Shown here: positions 60,901-64,000 of the stretch, piece after piece
How positions within the stretch are numbered: the stretch's first letter is position 1
How the letters are laid out: every line of letters starts with the position of its first letter
Source of the DNA: Turbatrix aceti
Lineage: Eukaryota > Nematoda > Chromadorea > Rhabditida > Panagrolaimidae
DNA: 64,000 nucleotides
Direction of reading: 5' to 3'
Assembly: GCA_963969345.1 (NCBI GenBank)
Contig: OZ017768.1
Location: 7,216,718 to 7,280,717, forward strand
Translations under genes and position numbers: made by a program
The notes under the pieces: model-generated
Seen by the model: only the letters and a program-made list of their open reading frames with translations
Told to the model about the DNA's origin: nothing
The model's database searches: none

Positions 60901-62948
60901 TTCCGAGGCGATCGAGAGTAAAGTATTATAACTGCAGAACACGTCCCATGAAATCGCAGTATGTATGTAATGTTGTGCTAACCGCTGAGAACGACGGTAA
61001 ATACATAAATAAAAAACTGCAAAAAACAAATTACGCTAATAAAACGAAGAACAATGGCTACAAAAAAGGTTAAAAATACTGCGCAGGGAAGTTTGAGAGA
61101 GAATGTAAAAGCATAATAAAATAAAATTATTATAATATTTTTTTTACAAGACAATGAAGCGTTATCGTTTTTGCCTTCAGAACCAATGCAAAAGATACCA
61201 CAACTTAATAAAATACAAAAAAAACTGAACTGAAGATGGATGCAATTTTTTTCAGCTCAAAAATTCAAAACTTATACCGCGGGGGTCAAAAATAAAATAG
61301 TAACTGCCATCGTTGTTATGTCGATAATTTATAATAAGGTACATAAAAAGTTTGCAATCATAAAACGCTTTTTTTGAATAAATAGAAATTTGAAAAAAAA
61401 ACTGAACAGACTTGATTGCCCAATTTTGAAATATAAAATTTTTTATCAATGAAAAATCAAAAAAAAATTCTTTTAATTTTTTAAAGCATTTTAAAAAAAG
61501 TTAAACAAATCATAAATTTTGTTGAAAAAACTGGCCACATGGTGAATTACGTTAAAAAATTTTTATCGCATGAATCAAATTTTTGATTGATTTTTTTTTT
61601 ACTGTTCGTTCAGTTTTTAGTCTTGTGAACAAGTTTTTGCTTTTCGTCCCCTTCGTGAGCTCTTCCCCAAAATTCATGAAGCCCATAAGTGCGTCAAAAA
61701 AATTATTCTTTTTTTTTCCCTTCGGTAATTCAGTTTCGAAAAGCAGCAAAAAACATTTTCGTCCCCGAAAAAAAAAACAGGAAAGAAAAATTTGTTGCAT
61801 AATTTTCAATTTTCTTCTTTTTTTTCATGGGTCCAAGTTGAGCAAAGCCTGATCATCGCAAATTGCTTGTTACACTTTTTTTCTGTTGAAAAAAAATGAG
61901 TCCCGGCAGAAAAATTACGTCGCTAGCCGGAGGGAAGTGTACCAACCTGTAAATTGGATGCGACATGACGAGAAGCCGGCTCTCATCCCACGTCTGTTCT
62001 TTTTGTTGTTTCTGAAAGAAAAAAAAGTTTATTTGTAGGTCAAAATTTTCGGGGAGTTTTTTTCAACTGTTCAGCATTGGATGATTTTTTTGTGCCATTT
62101 GGGTCAAAATATGTATTGAAAAAGAAATAAACTGACTTCTCCAACAATGCCGACAACCTGTTATCTATGGCACCTCAAAAAATATGTATGTAGGGTGTTT
62201 TTTTATAACTGTCTTTTTTTGTTGAAATGGTAAAAAAAAATTTTTTTTAAATGATAAACTGAATCAGTTCAATCTGTCATTTTTTGTATACATCAAAACA
62301 TGTGCAGGGATTTTTTTAACTGTAGAAAACCCTGTTTTGTACCATTTGTGTGGTCAAAATATAAAAAAAAATATACTATTGAAGTCCATTTCTATGTAAT
62401 TCAACCTGTTGTACTTGTGCCCCTCAAAAAGCAACCCCTCTCCTCCTCCCAGAAACATGCCAGCTTGTATACGTGCATGCCGCAACAACTTCAAAAGTAA
62501 TGGGCAGACTAAGTACTGTGAACAGTTAGTTTGTTAGTTAGTTAGTTATGTTGTTGTACGACACATTGCCCGGTCCGGTCAAATTTGATTAGCGTAACTC
62601 GTTCGCCCGAGCATGTCCTGTCCTGTCCCAAGGCTTCGTTGACGCATGCAGGAGAGGACAAAACACGACAACAGGCGTCGTGCAAGAAGATTTGAATCTT
62701 GTCGCCTACTGCTTGCTTCCCAGAATGACACGCGCACTATTTTTGCCAGAAACAAGTTTAAAAAAAGAAACTGATCATAAGCATACCTTTTTTCGTTGCA
62801 AGACCACCTTGACGCCTTCGACGCTGACTACGATGTCGACAGGGCGCTTCTTGATGTTGCGCGCCTTGAACTCGTACCGCACCCGTCGCATGGCTGCCAC
62901 GATCTCTATTCTGGAAGTCGGACGACTGATTTCCATGCTGCCAATGTA
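51937..62948 (-). CDS. dyc-1: CAPON/NOS1AP adaptor protein (dyc-1-like), first exon not visible
   Basis: CAPON proteins are PTB-domain adaptors; C. elegans DYC-1 acts with dystrophin in muscle. Twelve exons keep one frame: 62948-62787, 62011-61947, 59293-59185, 57571-57427, 56360-56206, 56129-55665, 55617-54996, 54546-54070, 53431-53184, 53131-52900, 52457-52244 and 52186-51937, encoding 1047 residues. The PTB domain spans the first four exons and is very close to human NOS1[51 protein letters not shown] and [10 protein letters not shown]. Next come Gln-rich stretches, a coiled coil ([20 protein letters not shown]) and a Ser/Pro-rich tail. The last residues (VLHLPNGVP) do not look like the PDZ ligand that ends human NOS1AP. 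The acceptor at 62949-62951 shows that an upstream exon for the PTB start exists; I did not find it before 64000. Confidence 0.92.
52458..52899 (-). other. A/T-run-rich intron of dyc-1
   Basis: The intron is almost wholly made of alternating runs of A and T of 4-9 bases. The intron at 53432-54069 has the same texture. These resemble the periodic A/T clusters known from nematode introns. No exon is hidden here as far as I can see. Confidence 0.5.
54640..54990. repeat. Intronic tandem repeat TTTTTTACGTTTTTTTT, about 10 copies
   Basis: Within the dyc-1 intron between 54547 and 54995, the core TTTACGTTTTTTT recurs every 25-45 bp, separated by short A-rich spacers. Two copies are inverted near 54715-54740, which allows local hairpins. 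Confidence 0.6.
57791..58258 (-). CDS. dyc-1: Alternative first exon of dyc-1, giving a PTB-truncated isoform
   Basis: A 156-codon frame starts at ATG 58258 and lies within the intron between the third and fourth visible PTB exons. It ends at a GAG/GTGTGG donor in phase 0, the phase needed to join the exon at 57571 (SQAMRVV and on). The full-length protein needs the two PTB exons joined directly, so this exon must belong to another transcript with its own promoter. That protein would be 1091 residues, with a new Ser/Pro/acidic-rich N-terminus ([19 protein letters not shown]) in place of most of the PTB domain. C. elegans dyc-1, as I recall, also makes long and short isoforms. The upstream 400 bp are GC-rich and pyrimidine-rich, compatible with a promoter. 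The donor is weaker than most here. Confidence 0.62.
59294..61946 (-). other. Long dyc-1 intron within the PTB domain
   Basis: This 2.65-kb intron separates two PTB exons. At 59.5-60.1 kb it has a GC-richer patch without a coherent frame. From 60.2 kb on it is AT-rich with AAAACTG recurring every 60-130 bp. No extra exon of the PTB domain is missing, because the flanking exons join directly to give the conserved sequence. Confidence 0.5.
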
Positions 62949-64000
62949 CTGAAATGGTCGGGGTATTGTAAACTGGTAGTTATCGATAATCAATTTTTTT
63001 TTTAAATAACTGTTCTGTTTCTCCGTTTCTCCATAAAAATTAAAAAAAATAAACAAAAAAAAATAACTGCTCGTTGATCCATTTTCCAATAAAAATTTTA
63101 AAAAATAAAAAAATTTTTGATGTAAATTAAAAAAAACTGGTTTCTAAGGAAGTGTTTCAAATACAAAAATTGCATCAGAAATTAAAAATAACTGCTTCAT
63201 TGGGAAGTGTATGTGATCTGCGTCAAAAAAAATTGGAAAATGATCAAAACTGTTTCGGGATTTGCAAAAACAAGGTTTTATGTTTAGTCTTGTTTTTGCA
63301 ATTTGCAGCGGAAATCAATGCCTCCCGCTCGAAGAACCCTTTCCTGGCCTCCCGCGTTTGTTTCTTTACTACTACATCGTCTCAATTTTCAGAGCATGTC
63401 ATTACAGCCTCCTACAACAACATAATTTCAAAGCCCTTCTCGCATTTACTTCACTCGAAATGGCCAAAAATGCCCGTCGGCAACCCCATAACGCGTTGGG
63501 AAGCACATTACTGTTTGTTGCGCGTTCCTTCGACCCGAGTGTCATTAACGACCTTCTATGCTTCAAGACAAAAGGGTCTACCGTGGTTTTGTGGAAAAAT
63601 AACTGACCCCATAGGTTTTTCAGAGGTTTTTGAAAAAAACGCATAATTTAGAAAAAATTAAAGCAGGTATTTTGAAAATAACTGGATCAATATCAGCGCG
63701 AGTATTTACAACGCCATGTGCCATTAACGACTTCTGTTCTACGGGGATTACCTCGATTTTTATTTATAAAAAAATAATAACTGTCTTCGTGATAATGTCA
63801 ACGCAGCATACTTTTTTTGAAAAAAAAGAGTGTCAAGTACTAAAAATAGTTTCAATTTTTTAAAAGAACGTAAATTGTCGAAACCATTGTTAAAACATGA
63901 AAACAAAATTTTTTAAACTGTATTTCGTACTTACGTACCCCAAATTAAATAAAAAAAAACCCAAATTTCCCAATCCAGCTTCCCCAAAAAAATCCAAATA
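62949..64000. repeat. Intron at right edge with phased AATAACTG repeats
   Basis: This is the intron upstream of the first visible dyc-1 exon. AAATAACTG or AAAAACTG occurs at 63006, 63063, 63131, 63186, 63245, 63599, 63679, 63777 and 63917; the first five are 55-68 bp apart, with weak similarity between units (GAAGTGT recurs). Two overlapping open frames at 63.15-63.65 kb show no domain, and the expected N-terminal PTB exon is not seen. Confidence 0.4.

Noticed and set aside
63152..63646. Plus-strand open frames of 114 and 164 codons at the right edge
   Set aside because: Two frames overlap, neither shows a domain, and they lie in an intron of dyc-1 on the other strand. They also do not contain the expected N-terminal PTB sequence on the minus strand.
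1..64000. CRISPR arrays, rRNA genes, spliced-leader RNA genes, bacterial operons
   Set aside because: None was seen. The sequence is eukaryotic with spliced genes, and no SL1-type leader sequence or 5S rRNA was recognised by eye.

Overview
The window looks like nuclear DNA from a nematode, probably of the Rhabditida type. The evidence is a tandem pair of nematode-type seven-transmembrane chemoreceptor genes, a tandem pair of proton/myo-inositol cotransporter (HMIT) genes, short introns ending in TTTTCAG or TTTTAG, and start codons lying just downstream of acceptor-like TTTCAG sites. Introns are rich in A and T runs and coding exons are GC-richer. I cannot name the species, and the dispersed repeats do not match anything I recall by name.

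Layout. From 0.3 to 6.4 kb, minus strand, lies the 5' part of a Schnurri/HIVEP-type transcription factor gene (sma-9-like), running off the left edge. Its first large intron holds a SINE candidate and two tandem-repeat patches. From 6.4 to about 22.3 kb I find no convincing gene. This stretch is full of homopolymers and microsatellites and contains an 839-bp foldback element and a 465-bp MITE. From 22.4 to 30.3 kb are two doubtful ORFs, a small three-exon gene with a putative zinc-binding C-terminus, and two HMIT genes on the minus strand with two small plus-strand ORFs between them. From 30.3 to 38.3 kb are another MITE and two tandem chemoreceptor genes on the plus strand. From 38.3 to 44.3 kb is intergenic sequence with a decayed MITE. 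From 44.3 to 48.0 kb is a complete glypican gene and from 48.5 to 51.2 kb a gene with a FAR1/ZSWIM3-like zinc-binding domain and a Gln/Pro-rich tail, both plus strand. From 51.9 kb to the right edge, minus strand, is a CAPON/NOS1AP (dyc-1) gene, complete at its 3' end. Its first exon is not visible, and it has a well-formed alternative first exon inside the PTB-domain region.

Splice phases were checked exon by exon for every multi-exon gene, and each model keeps one open frame. Two products, the Schnurri-like factor and the glypican, belong to families that act in BMP/DBL-1 signalling. HMIT transporters take up an osmolyte, and CAPON proteins act in muscle and at synapses. I see no operon linking them. 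The mobile-element content is the most unusual part: five short non-autonomous DNA elements or foldbacks and one tRNA-derived SINE, most with recognisable target-site duplications.
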